From Pseudoalteromonas ulvae UL12 (GTDB lineage Bacteria > Pseudomonadota > Gammaproteobacteria > Enterobacterales > Alteromonadaceae), in the NCBI RefSeq assembly GCF_014925405.1, contig NZ_AQHJ01000030.1:1-64000 (forward strand): a DNA stretch of 64,000 nucleotides, read 5' to 3'. The stretch's first letter is position 1. Every line of letters begins with the position of its first letter. Shown one piece after another: positions 44,558 to 52,328 of this stretch. Position numbers and translations under genes: made by a program. Under the pieces are notes generated by a model. The model did no database searches. It was given only the letters and a program-made list of their open reading frames with translations, and was not told the DNA's origin.

Positions 44558-44650
44558 ATGGCTCCTTTACTAACAGGATGTGCCCTAATTCTAGCGACGG
44601 TGATATTTTTTGCTGTTCTATTCCATTTAAATCGAAAAACCCTCAATTAA
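44558..44650 (+). CDS. unknown 30-aa single-span membrane peptide
   Basis: A short frame, MAPLLTGCALILATVIFFAV..., ending FHLNRKTLN: one transmembrane helix with a positive C-terminal tail. GAGGGG lies 11 bases before the ATG, inside the end of the previous gene. The size resembles holin-like or toxin-like peptides, but nothing more can be inferred. Confidence 0.42.
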   Translation: MAPLLTGCALILATVIFFAVLFHLNRKTLN

Positions 44651-44677
44651 CTCGAACTGATATCCAATCTTTCAAGC

Positions 44678-44703
44678 AAAAAATTAGGCATGCCTAATTT
44701 TTT
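44678..44703. repeat. palindrome family, copy 4 (extended)
   Basis: A 26-bp perfect dyad: the 18-bp AATTAGGCATGCCTAATT (44682-44699) extended by four A on the left and four T on the right. With the A and T tracts it also has the form of a bidirectional terminator, 27 bp after the last small gene. No gene starts immediately after it. Confidence 0.85.
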
Positions 44704-44891
44704 ACGTTCAAAAGCAGCATTTTCATACCAAATTCGGGAAAAATTACCTCTTGACTTTTCCGGAAGCCTTATTTTTAAAGGCCAGAAAAACCCACTGAAA
44801 CTCCCCCTAGTTTCTCTCAGCATTCTATGAAATTTCCTGCTCAAATAACTCCAAACGAAACTAAAAGAAATCAAAGTAAAGGAGCTTTATT

Positions 44892-46583
44892 ATGTTTGAG
44901 CTTAGAGATAAGGGTTTATTTTACACCCCAACAGCCGACTCAGAACCAAGGTTCTTGTGTGGCCCAATTCAAGTACTTGGCATTTCAAGAGGAGGTAACA
45001 GTACTCGAGACTACGGCTTGCTTGTTGAGTGGAAAAATTTAGACGGTATTTGCATACGTAAGCTGATACCACGACGCCACATAATTAATGATCAAGGTAA
45101 GGTGTTAAAAGAATTGCTTGTGGATACAGGGCTTGCACTATCAAGCCGTAAAGGTATTTGGGACCCAATAACTTCCTACCTTATTCAAGCAAGGCCAGAG
45201 AAACGATATAAAAGCTCGACTCAAACAGGCTGGCTTAATAATAGCTTTGTTACACCCAGTTGGTCCGTAAGTAATGGAGCAGAGCAAGTTATTTACTCAG
45301 GCACAAAAGAAGCTGATTTTTTAAGTTCCGCAGGTACATTATCTAGTTGGCAAAAAGAGGTTGGTAGTCTCTGTATAAATAATCTATTGCTTGCATTTAC
45401 TGTTTGCACAGGCTTATGTGCCCCACTACTTCACTGGTTAAATTGGCCCAGTTGTGGTGTTCACTTATTTGGTAAGTCCAAAGTATCTAAAACAACGATC
45501 TTAATCATGGCAGCAAGCTTGTACTCAGGTACTGACTTCTATTATGCATGGAGAAGCACTGCTAATGGGTTAGAAGCAATAGCGGTAGAACACAATAACT
45601 TACTGCTTTGCTTAGATGAACTGCATCAGGTAGACCCTGAGGTCGTCGATCAGTCCATTTATACAATAGCTAATGGAATGTCAAAATCACGCAGTAATAA
45701 AGATGGCTCCCAAAGCCAGCGAAAAAAGTGGCGACTTATCTTTTTAAGTACCGGTGAGATGGGACTTGAAGAAAAACTTTCATCAATACATAAAGGCGTA
45801 AAAGCAGGTCAAGAAATCCGCTTTTTAGAAGTACCAGCCCAAAGACAACACGGTGCTTATGACGATCTTTATGGTCATAACAACATGAATGACTTTTCTG
45901 AATCTATTTGGAAAGCCGTTAACGAAAATCACGGCACTGTTATGCCACAATGGGTTGAGTACTTAAGCACTATTGATGATCTCCCTACTCTTTTAAATCG
46001 CAATATCAAAGCGATGTTAACCCATTGGGAAATAACAAAAGAAAATAATGGCAATCAGGTTATTGAAGCAGCAAAAAGATTTGCGTTACATGGTGTGAGT
46101 GGTGAATTGGCTGCTTCAGCTGGGCTTATGCCTTGGCCTAAAGGCCTTGCTGAAAAAAGCGCAAAAGAAGCTTTTGATGCTTGGCTCGAAATACGTGGCT
46201 CTTCTAGTGATTCAGAAGATGACAAGTTGATAAAACAATTACCAGCTGCATTAAAACTTTGGCGACGAAAATTATTACCTGAAGGTAAGTTTTTGGGTGA
46301 TAACTTCGGCTACGCGATAGAAAAAGATGGCCAGATTGCTTGGTTCATAACTCGTGATGCATTTATGAAAGGATTAAAGGTTAGTTATAAAGCTGATATT
46401 TCTCATACGATTAAACTAATGTGTAAAAATCATTGGTTGGAAAGTCGTGAAGGTCGAGGAACATTCAAGAAAGTAATCGCAGGTGGGCCACCTGGAGGTC
46501 GCTACTTTAAGGTGCTACCACAACAAATTGTGGCTGATTTAGCTTTAGATGAGACACTTTCCCAAGTTTATTTCCCAACTTAA
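44892..46583 (+). CDS. DUF927-type helicase/primase-like ATPase
   Basis: A 563-residue protein with AAAGGAG before the ATG. The first 170 residues resemble the DUF927 region found in island primase-helicase proteins. A P-loop NTPase domain follows: GKSKVSKTT at 194-202 has Ser199 where most P-loops have Gly, and Walker B LLCLDE ends at Asp242-Glu243. The conserved N-terminal and C-terminal parts suggest a replication protein that unwinds or primes island DNA. No primase catalytic motif is evident. The TTTCCCAA array begins in its last codons, which suggests a nearby origin. Confidence 0.78.
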   Translation: MFELRDKGLFYTPTADSEPRFLCGPIQVLGISRGGNSTRDYGLLVEWKNLDGICIRKLIPRRHIINDQGKVLKELLVDTGLALSSRKGIWDPITSYLIQARPEKRYKSSTQTGWLNNSFVTPSWSVSNGAEQVIYSGTKEADFLSSAGTLSSWQKEVGSLCINNLLLAFTVCTGLCAPLLHWLNWPSCGVHLFGKSKVSKTTILIMAASLYSGTDFYYAWRSTANGLEAIAVEHNNLLLCLDELHQVDPEVVDQSIYTIANGMSKSRSNKDGSQSQRKKWRLIFLSTGEMGLEEKLSSIHKGVKAGQEIRFLEVPAQRQHGAYDDLYGHNNMNDFSESIWKAVNENHGTVMPQWVEYLSTIDDLPTLLNRNIKAMLTHWEITKENNGNQVIEAAKRFALHGVSGELAASAGLMPWPKGLAEKSAKEAFDAWLEIRGSSSDSEDDKLIKQLPAALKLWRRKLLPEGKFLGDNFGYAIEKDGQIAWFITRDAFMKGLKVSYKADISHTIKLMCKNHWLESREGRGTFKKVIAGGPPGGRYFKVLPQQIVADLALDETLSQVYFPT

Positions 46584-46627
46584 AGTGATGAATTAATTTG
46601 ATTTTCCCAATATTCCCGTTTTCCCAA
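46558..46627 (-). repeat. TTTCCCAA iteron cluster, right
   Basis: TTTCCCAA occurs at 46558, 46571, 46603 and 46620, with the variant ATTCCCGT at 46612. The segment 46603-46627 is an imperfect inverted copy of the left cluster at 39354-39378. The array spans the 3' end of the DUF927 gene and the spacer before the AlpA-like gene. Candidate replication origin or regulator-binding array. Confidence 0.6.
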
Positions 46628-46647
46628 GAAATTTTAGAGAGTAGACC

Positions 46648-46980
46648 ATGAACGTGAGCAATAATGACAGACCAAGTAATGTTGAAAAGATGACTTTACT
46701 AGAAAAAGTACAGATAAAAAGCTATCTAAGTAATGTATCTAACCTTACCGTAGATGAATGCGTGATCTATACGGGGTTAGCTAAAAGCTACATTTATAAA
46801 CTTACTCACGCAGGGATCATTCCTCATTCAAAACCCAATGGGAGAAGAATCATTTTTAATCGATTAGAACTAGATGACTGGCTGTTTAGTAATAAGGTTG
46901 AAAGTAGTGATGATCTGAGTGATTTCATCAAGCATTCAGCAAAAGCTCTTAACAGGAAAGCATCTATAAACTATCGATGA
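46648..46980 (+). CDS. AlpA-like helix-turn-helix regulator/excisionase
   Basis: A 110-residue protein. Residues 30-75 (LTVDECVIYTGLAKSYIYKL...GIIPHSKPNGRRIIFNRLELDDWL) form the winged helix-turn-helix of the AlpA/MerR-like excisionase superfamily. Such proteins control integrase expression or act as directionality factors in satellites and islands. It is the last gene before attR, about 130 bp away. The TTTCCCAA array lies directly upstream and could be its operator. Confidence 0.82.
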   Translation: MNVSNNDRPSNVEKMTLLEKVQIKSYLSNVSNLTVDECVIYTGLAKSYIYKLTHAGIIPHSKPNGRRIIFNRLELDDWLFSNKVESSDDLSDFIKHSAKALNRKASINYR

Positions 46981-47003
46981 TTAAACTTGGTGATCGGGCT
47001 TAC

Positions 47004-47016
47004 TTTCCTTTAGTTT
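47004..47016 (+). repeat. 13-bp arm-type repeat, copy 3
   Basis: TTTCCTTTAGTTT, followed by AC, 92 bp inside attR. It matches copy 1 over 15 bases and copy 2 over 13. Confidence 0.65.
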
Positions 47017-47043
47017 ACTTGCAAGATATTTTCTAATGCGAAA

Positions 47044-47052
47044 GTGGGCCAC
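47044..47052 (+). repeat. GTGGGCCAC repeat, right copy
   Basis: Same orientation as the copy at 38173-38181. The paired occurrence on the inner sides of attL and attR suggests an integrase arm site or a boundary of the element's ancestral attP. Confidence 0.5.
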
Positions 47053-47107
47053 CACAGACCCACTAACAAAAGATAAACCTACTGTTTTTATTGTAATTTT
47101 TACTTAT

Positions 47108-47122
47108 TGTATCGGCAAGTAA
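47108..47122 (+). repeat. attR: right attachment repeat
   Basis: TGTATCGGCAAGTAA, 13 of 15 identical to attL, still encoding CIGK-stop. It is followed after about 14 bp by a terminator hairpin that fits the native mnmE terminator. The chromosomal or element origin of each repeat is not known. Confidence 0.85.
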
Positions 47123-47136
47123 TAACCATCTCTATC

Positions 47137-47160
47137 AAGGCGCGTTAAGCGCCTGTTTCT
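47137..47160 (+). terminator. displaced mnmE terminator
   Basis: AGGCGC (47138-47143) and GCGCCT (47149-47154) pair around GTTAA and run into GTTTCT. It follows attR as a terminator would follow the mnmE stop codon in the empty site, so the island probably separated mnmE from its own terminator. Confidence 0.65.
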
Positions 47161-47219
47161 TCATCCTCAAACACTTCCCTTCACTACCGTTAATGGCCAG
47201 CCGAATAAAACCCAACTCA

Positions 47220-47266
47220 GTATAGTGATTCTTTTTAAAACTGGATATGCAGATGAATCACTATAC
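47220..47266. promoter_or_regulatory. 12-bp inverted repeat enclosing a start site
   Basis: GTATAGTGATTC (47220-47231) and GAATCACTATAC (47255-47266) are perfect inverted copies. The ribosome-binding site and ATG 47253 lie in the 23-base loop or at the stem base. It can act as a translation-limiting hairpin or a dyad operator. Confidence 0.6.
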
Positions 47267-48047
47267 ATTCTTTAAAAATCTACACTTAGGTGAAAAACCG
47301 TTTATTTTACCCAATGCTTGGGATCCTCTTTCAGCTATTATACTTGAACAAGTCGGATTTAAAGCATTAGGGACGACTAGCTGGGGAATGGCCAATGCAC
47401 GAGGTCAAAACGATTCAGAACAGTGTGATTTTGAGACCTTTTTAGAACAAACTCGACGCATTATTAGTGCGGTAAAGCTACCAGTGACTGTTGATATAGA
47501 ATCAGGATACAGCGATGATCATGCACAAATCTGTGAGCATGTATTACAAATAGCGCGCTTAGGAGCTGTTGGGATCAATATTGAAGACTCTTCTAAATGC
47601 AGTAACTCTTTGCGTTCAATGAAAGATCAAGCGGAAATTTTATCTAAATTAAAACATGTATTAAGAAATGAAGGCTACTCTGAATTCTTCATTAACGCTC
47701 GATCTGATGTGTTTTTAGTTGATGATTATTGTATTGATGATGCTTTAAGTCGTATCACAACCTATCAATTATCAGGAGCTGATGGGATCTTTCTTCCAGG
47801 TCTGAACGATGAAAAAGTGATAGAAAAAGTCATTCAATCTATCTCAATTCCTGTCAACTTAATGGCCCAAAAGTCATTAATTAATTATCAAAAAGCTGCA
47901 TTGTTAGGCATAAATAGGCTTTCTATCGGTAATGGATTATCTGATGCTACCATCTCATTTATTCATCAAATAGCCAATTTAATGTATAAGGAAAACGATC
48001 TTACTGCATTATTTGATCATCCAGAAATGAGTTTACAGCTAATTTAA
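47253..48047 (+). CDS. PEP mutase/isocitrate lyase superfamily protein
   Basis: ATG 47253 is preferred (264 residues) because GGATATG is well spaced upstream; ATG 47247 would add two residues. The protein has the superfamily motifs TTSWGMANARGQND, VTVDIESGYSDD, AVGINIEDSSK and INARSDVFLVDD, with the acidic metal-binding residues conserved. The family cleaves or forms C-C or C-P bonds in 2-oxo or 2-methylisocitrate-type compounds, and the substrate here is unknown. It is the first chromosomal gene right of the island. Confidence 0.88.
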   Translation: MNHYTFFKNLHLGEKPFILPNAWDPLSAIILEQVGFKALGTTSWGMANARGQNDSEQCDFETFLEQTRRIISAVKLPVTVDIESGYSDDHAQICEHVLQIARLGAVGINIEDSSKCSNSLRSMKDQAEILSKLKHVLRNEGYSEFFINARSDVFLVDDYCIDDALSRITTYQLSGADGIFLPGLNDEKVIEKVIQSISIPVNLMAQKSLINYQKAALLGINRLSIGNGLSDATISFIHQIANLMYKENDLTALFDHPEMSLQLI

Positions 48048-48075
48048 TAAAACAATATAAACAAAAACCCAATGC

Positions 48076-48336
48076 TTATGGATTCATTTTGACATTAAAA
48101 CGGGTGAATCCTAAGCGCTTAATTAGAGCTGCTAAGATATCTAATCGCCACTCTCTCATGGTATCGGTGCGACCATGGCGAACAACATAGCCAATTTTTG
48201 TTTGCGTATTAATGCCTAGTAAGTGATACTTATCGGGCGTTAATTGCGACTCTTGAATGAAAAGATCATCAATACCACGTGCTTCAACCAGCCGAATAAA
48301 CTCCCCTTCCTTGATCCGATGAAAGATCACACTCAT
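48076..48336 (-). CDS. unknown 86-aa protein next to the origin region
   Basis: Start set at ATG 48336 (MSVIFHRIKEGEFIRLVEARG, 86 residues); an upstream ATG at 48357 would add seven. The protein is soluble, basic toward its C-terminus (LAALIKRLGFTRFNVKMNP), with FIQESQLTPDKYHLLGI in the middle. No family is recognised. It is convergent with the PEP-mutase-like gene and separated from mioC by 575 bp of DnaA-box-containing spacer. Confidence 0.6.
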   Translation of the reverse strand: MSVIFHRIKEGEFIRLVEARGIDDLFIQESQLTPDKYHLLGINTQTKIGYVVRHGRTDTMREWRLDILAALIKRLGFTRFNVKMNP

Positions 48337-48911
48337 ACAAAAACTCAAAATAAACACGACATTTGCTCATTATGTAGTATTGATAAAAATAATAAATGAT
48401 TTTTTACGATTAGATTCGGGGATAAACCACTTAAAACAGCACAACCCCACTGCTTTAAACCTCAATATCATGATTATTTATCTTTTATCTATATCATTTA
48501 GATCTAAACCACTACTTATTAGATCTAAAAATAAGGCAGATTAGCCGATCCTAATGACAGGTAATGATCGGATCTATCCACAAGAATAATAGCGCGCTGT
48601 TATATGGGCTTTTTTATCAATAGAAAGCTCTATAATCACAGTAAAACCTAAGCTAAATAACATTCTCTATTGAGTTACACTCAAATTAATGACACTTTAA
48701 TCAGATCTTTCCCCATCTTTATACACAAGTTGATCAATATCAGAAATCAAAAAATATAATAATAAAACCTATATAATCATAAACTTAAATATAAATAGCT
48801 ATAAGTAGTACATATAATACACAAAACAAAGTTATTAATACTCACAGAAGACCTTCTGTTTAAAAGCTAAATTGTTTATGATCAGCTTATTAGCAAACAA
48901 GTTAGATAATA
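48337..48911. promoter_or_regulatory. AT-rich spacer with DnaA boxes upstream of mioC
   Basis: No gene is seen in this 575-bp spacer. It contains DnaA-box-like sequences CTATCCACA (48574-48582) and TTATACACA (48719-48727), several GATC sites (near 48499, 48519, 48547, 48566, 48571, 48703, 48731, 48880) and an extremely AT-rich run at about 48745-48840. It may be a regulatory half of the origin region or DnaA control of mioC, as in Escherichia coli. Confidence 0.6.
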
Positions 48912-49352
48912 ATGAAAACGATCCACATCATAGTTGGTAGTCAAATGGGATCGGCAGAGTACACAGCCGATCAGATCCACCAAGCCCTTAGTGCAGCAAA
49001 TTTAACTAGCCAAATACATGAATTTCCTGAGCCAGAAGCGATCCCTACAGAAAATGCGATTTGGTTAATCTGTACATCTACACATGGTGCCGGTGACTTA
49101 CCTGATAATATCCAAGCATTTGCAACTAGTTTAAGTGAAAGAGGATCTTTAGAAGGCTTGCAATATGGAGTCATAGGTTTAGGTGATCGTAGTTACGATA
49201 CCTTTAACCATGCAGCTATAAAGCTAGATGAATTATTACAGCTTCAAGGTGCTAAACGAATTGGCCAAAGGCTAGAAATCAATGTACTTGATGAGTTATT
49301 ACCTGAAGATGCAGCTTTAGCATGGTTACCTACTTGGTTAGAAGCGTTCTAA
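48912..49352 (+). CDS. mioC: flavodoxin-family protein MioC
   Basis: A 146-residue short-chain flavodoxin. The FMN-binding motifs are SQMGSAEYTADQ (10-21, phosphate loop), STHGAGDLPDN (56-66) and GLGDRSYDTF. MioC supports biotin synthase activity and binds FMN. Its gene lies next to oriC in Escherichia coli, and transcription from it influences initiation; the same arrangement is seen here. Confidence 0.93.
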   Translation: MKTIHIIVGSQMGSAEYTADQIHQALSAANLTSQIHEFPEPEAIPTENAIWLICTSTHGAGDLPDNIQAFATSLSERGSLEGLQYGVIGLGDRSYDTFNHAAIKLDELLQLQGAKRIGQRLEINVLDELLPEDAALAWLPTWLEAF

Positions 49353-49781
49353 CGGTAAAAAACAAAACGATCGTTTTATATAGCTTATCCACAATATATT
49401 CGATTTTTAGATCTGATTGTGTATAAACACTGATTATCCTGCATTTTTAACATGCACTATCCACTGGATAAAAAAATCACTCGATCGGCCTGTGCATAAA
49501 ACAGCTATTTAAACAGAGCTTATGTAGCGGATGATCCGATCATATTAACAAGATAAGATCTAACTTAAACCTATGATCTAATATAGGAATTAGAACTTAT
49601 CTACAGAAATGGCGATCACTAGTAGTAAGATCTAATAAGATCTCTCTAAAAGATCCTTTATTTTATATAAGATCTTTTCTTTAGATCCTGCGTAAAATTT
49701 AACCATTTCCCTTCTGTAAATTTATAGGTAGAATACGCTCCCTTTCGTAATTTGCTGACACTTTGTAATAGGATCTGATAG
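49353..49781. other. oriC: chromosomal replication origin oriC
   Basis: The region between mioC and mnmG has 14 GATC sites in 429 bp. DnaA boxes: TTATCCACA 49385-49393 (+), TTATACACA 49418-49426 (-), TTATGCACA 49491-49499 (-), and one-mismatch TTATCTACA 49597-49605 (+). An AT-rich GATC-led repeat region (49629-49690, GATC at 49629, 49639, 49652, 49671, 49684) lies on the mnmG side, where the unwinding 13-mers of Escherichia coli oriC are. Position and orientation match enterobacterial and Vibrio oriC. Confidence 0.9.
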
Positions 49782-51671
49782 ATGATTTTTCATGAACATT
49801 TCGATGTAATCGTAGTAGGTGGTGGACATGCAGGCACAGAAGCCGCATTAGCCTCCGCTCGAATGGGAATGAATACTCTGTTGCTTACTCACAACATGGA
49901 TACACTTGGCCAAATGTCATGTAATCCAGCGATCGGTGGGATCGGTAAAGGCCATTTAGTTAAAGAAATTGACGCCTTAGGCGGCGCAATGGCCCAAGCA
50001 ATAGACAAAGGTGGGATCCAATTTAGAACATTAAACTCTTCTAAAGGACCTGCAGTTCGTGCAACTCGTGCTCAAGCAGATCGCAAACTTTACAAAGAAG
50101 CGATACAGCAAACCTTACAAAACCAAGAAAACTTAAAGATCTTCCAACAATCATGTGATGATCTCGTTGTCGAAAACGATCGTGTTATTGGTGTCGTGAC
50201 ACAAATGGGATTGCGTTTCTCATCAGGTTCAGTGGTCCTAACCGTTGGTACTTTCTTAGGTGGTCAAATACATATTGGCATGGAGAATTTCAGTGGCGGT
50301 CGTGCAGGCGATCCACCATCGATCGCACTTGCTCATCGTTTACGCGAGTTACCGTTTAGAGTTGATCGTTTAAAAACAGGCACTCCTCCACGTATCGATG
50401 CTCGTACGGTTGATTTTACTAAAATGCAAACTCAGCCTGGTGATACACCCACGCCAGTATTTTCATTTATGGGTAAACAAAGTGATCACCCAACTCAGAT
50501 CCCGTGTTACATCACCTATACCAATGAAAAAACACATGATGTTATTCGCAAAAATTTAGATCGTTCTCCTATGTATGCTGGTGTGATTGAAGGGATTGGC
50601 CCACGCTACTGCCCGTCTATCGAAGATAAGATCATGCGTTTTGCAGATAAAGATCGCCACCAAATTTTTGTTGAGCCAGAAGGACTCACCACTCATGAGT
50701 TATATCCAAATGGTATTTCAACTAGCTTGCCTTTTGATGTGCAATTGCAAATAGTGCAATCAATTGAAGGTTTTGAAAATGCTCATATTTGTCGCCCTGG
50801 TTATGCTATTGAATATGACTTCTTTGATCCAAGAGACTTAAAACAGTCATTGGAAACCAAGTTTATTGAAGGGTTATTCTTTGCAGGCCAAATAAATGGC
50901 ACAACCGGTTATGAAGAAGCCGGTGCACAAGGCTTGATCGCTGGTATGAACGCAGCGTTAAAAGTGCAAGAAAAAGAAGCATGGACTCCACGAAGAGATG
51001 AAGCATACGTTGGAGTGTTAATTGATGACCTTGCAACTTTAGGCACAAAAGAACCATACCGAATGTTTACTAGCCGTGCTGAATATCGTTTATTACTTCG
51101 TGAAGATAACGCCGATCTTCGTCTAACTGCTAAGGGCCGAGAATTGGGCTTAGTCAATGATGAGCGCTGGGCTGCGTTTAACGAAAAATTAGAAGAGATA
51201 GAAAAAGAATCTCAACGCTTAAAGGAAGTGTGGATCCATAAAGATCATCCACAAATTGACGCCGTTAATAATTTATTAAAATCGCCATTATCCCGCGAAG
51301 CGAGTTTAGAAGATCTGATCCGTCGTCCTGAAGTAAGTTATGCTGAACTGACTAAGATCGAAGGTTTAAGCTCACAAAGTGATAATCAACAAGCACTTGA
51401 GCAAGTTGAAATTCAAATTAAATATGCTGGTTACATCAGTCGCCAGCAAGAAGAGATTGAAAAACAGCTTCGTCATGAACAAACGATTTTACCTGCCGAT
51501 TACGATTACTCAACAGTGTCAGGTCTTTCTAATGAGGTTGTCGCTAAATTAACTGATGTTCGTCCGCAAACCATCGGACAAGCGTCGCGTATTTCTGGTA
51601 TCACACCAGCCGCTATTTCGTTATTATTGGTGTATCTCAAGAAACAAGGCTTGATCCGCAAACTTGCATAA
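49782..51671 (+). CDS. mnmG: tRNA uridine-5-carboxymethylaminomethyl modification enzyme MnmG
   Basis: MnmG (GidA) is the FAD-dependent partner of MnmE in wobble-uridine modification. The 629-residue protein has the FAD dinucleotide motif [19 protein letters not shown] (11-29), the [20 protein letters not shown] segment and the C-terminal helical domain that binds MnmE. It starts immediately right of oriC, transcribed away from it. Confidence 0.98.
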   Translation: MIFHEHFDVIVVGGGHAGTEAALASARMGMNTLLLTHNMDTLGQMSCNPAIGGIGKGHLVKEIDALGGAMAQAIDKGGIQFRTLNSSKGPAVRATRAQADRKLYKEAIQQTLQNQENLKIFQQSCDDLVVENDRVIGVVTQMGLRFSSGSVVLTVGTFLGGQIHIGMENFSGGRAGDPPSIALAHRLRELPFRVDRLKTGTPPRIDARTVDFTKMQTQPGDTPTPVFSFMGKQSDHPTQIPCYITYTNEKTHDVIRKNLDRSPMYAGVIEGIGPRYCPSIEDKIMRFADKDRHQIFVEPEGLTTHELYPNGISTSLPFDVQLQIVQSIEGFENAHICRPGYAIEYDFFDPRDLKQSLETKFIEGLFFAGQINGTTGYEEAGAQGLIAGMNAALKVQEKEAWTPRRDEAYVGVLIDDLATLGTKEPYRMFTSRAEYRLLLREDNADLRLTAKGRELGLVNDERWAAFNEKLEEIEKESQRLKEVWIHKDHPQIDAVNNLLKSPLSREASLEDLIRRPEVSYAELTKIEGLSSQSDNQQALEQVEIQIKYAGYISRQQEEIEKQLRHEQTILPADYDYSTVSGLSNEVVAKLTDVRPQTIGQASRISGITPAAISLLLVYLKKQGLIRKLA

Positions 51672-51692
51672 CATAAATAGTTAAGGCTTAGT

Positions 51693-52313
51693 GTGTTACT
51701 CGAAAAATTAAATAAACTGTTAGCTCAAACTGATATTGAGCTAACAGAACTGCAAAAACAGCAGCTAGTGAAATACGTTGAGTTACTCAATAAATGGAAC
51801 AAAGCATATAACCTCACTTCTGTTCGTGATCCAAATGAAATGATGGTGAAACACATTCTCGATAGTTTAGTTGTCGCACCGCATTTATCAGGCAAACATT
51901 ATATCGATGTTGGCACTGGGCCTGGTTTGCCTGGTGTGATTTTAGCAATTGCTCTACCAGACACTCAGTTTATCTTACTTGATAGTTTAGGTAAGCGAGT
52001 TCGTTTTCTTACTCAAGTAAAACATGAACTTGGATTGAATAATATTTCTCCTGTTCAATCTAGAGTGGAAGAGTTTCAAGCACCTGTTAAACTAGATGGT
52101 GTTTTAAGTCGAGCTTTTGCATCGCTTCAAGATATGGTTGACTGGTGTGGACACTTGATTGATCATTCAGGACGGTTTATTGCTTTAAAAGGGCAATATC
52201 CAAGTGATGAGATAGCGTCTTTACCAAATCAAATTAAATTTGAAAAAGACATCTCACTCAATGTGCCTGAGTTACATGCAGAAAGGCATCTAATAATACT
52301 AAAAAAAGACTAA
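51693..52313 (+). CDS. rsmG: 16S rRNA (guanine-527-N7)-methyltransferase
   Basis: RsmG (GidB) methylates G527 of 16S rRNA with SAM. The 206-residue protein starts at GTG 51693 ([12 protein letters not shown]) behind TTAAGG. Family segments are [14 protein letters not shown] and the SAM loop [11 protein letters not shown]. Loss of RsmG gives low-level streptomycin resistance in other species. It lies 21 bp behind mnmG and 15 bp before parA. Confidence 0.97.
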   Translation: MLLEKLNKLLAQTDIELTELQKQQLVKYVELLNKWNKAYNLTSVRDPNEMMVKHILDSLVVAPHLSGKHYIDVGTGPGLPGVILAIALPDTQFILLDSLGKRVRFLTQVKHELGLNNISPVQSRVEEFQAPVKLDGVLSRAFASLQDMVDWCGHLIDHSGRFIALKGQYPSDEIASLPNQIKFEKDISLNVPELHAERHLIILKKD

Positions 52314-52328
52314 GCGTCAGGGGATACT

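Larger units (their letters stand above)
38018..47122 (+). mobile_element. integrative element in the mnmE 3' end
   Basis: A 9.1-kb island bounded by 15-bp repeats. Order: integrase, nuclease-like and UPRT-like cargo genes, second tyrosine recombinase, a membrane protein gene on the minus strand, four small genes, a DUF927 ATPase and an AlpA-like regulator. Integrase at one end with an AlpA-like regulator and a replication-type ATPase is the plan of phage-satellite (PICI/P4-like) and small replicating integrative elements. No capsid, terminase, conjugation or relaxase gene is seen, so any transfer would depend on a helper. Non-coding spacers are longer than in the flanking core. Confidence 0.88.

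Noticed and set aside
42819..44703. CRISPR array from the repeated palindrome
   Set aside because: Only four copies, irregular distances of 0.2-1 kb with genes between, and no cas genes.
44647..44874. 75-codon minus-strand frame before the DUF927 gene
   Set aside because: Spans palindrome copy 4 with no plausible ribosome-binding site; likely chance.
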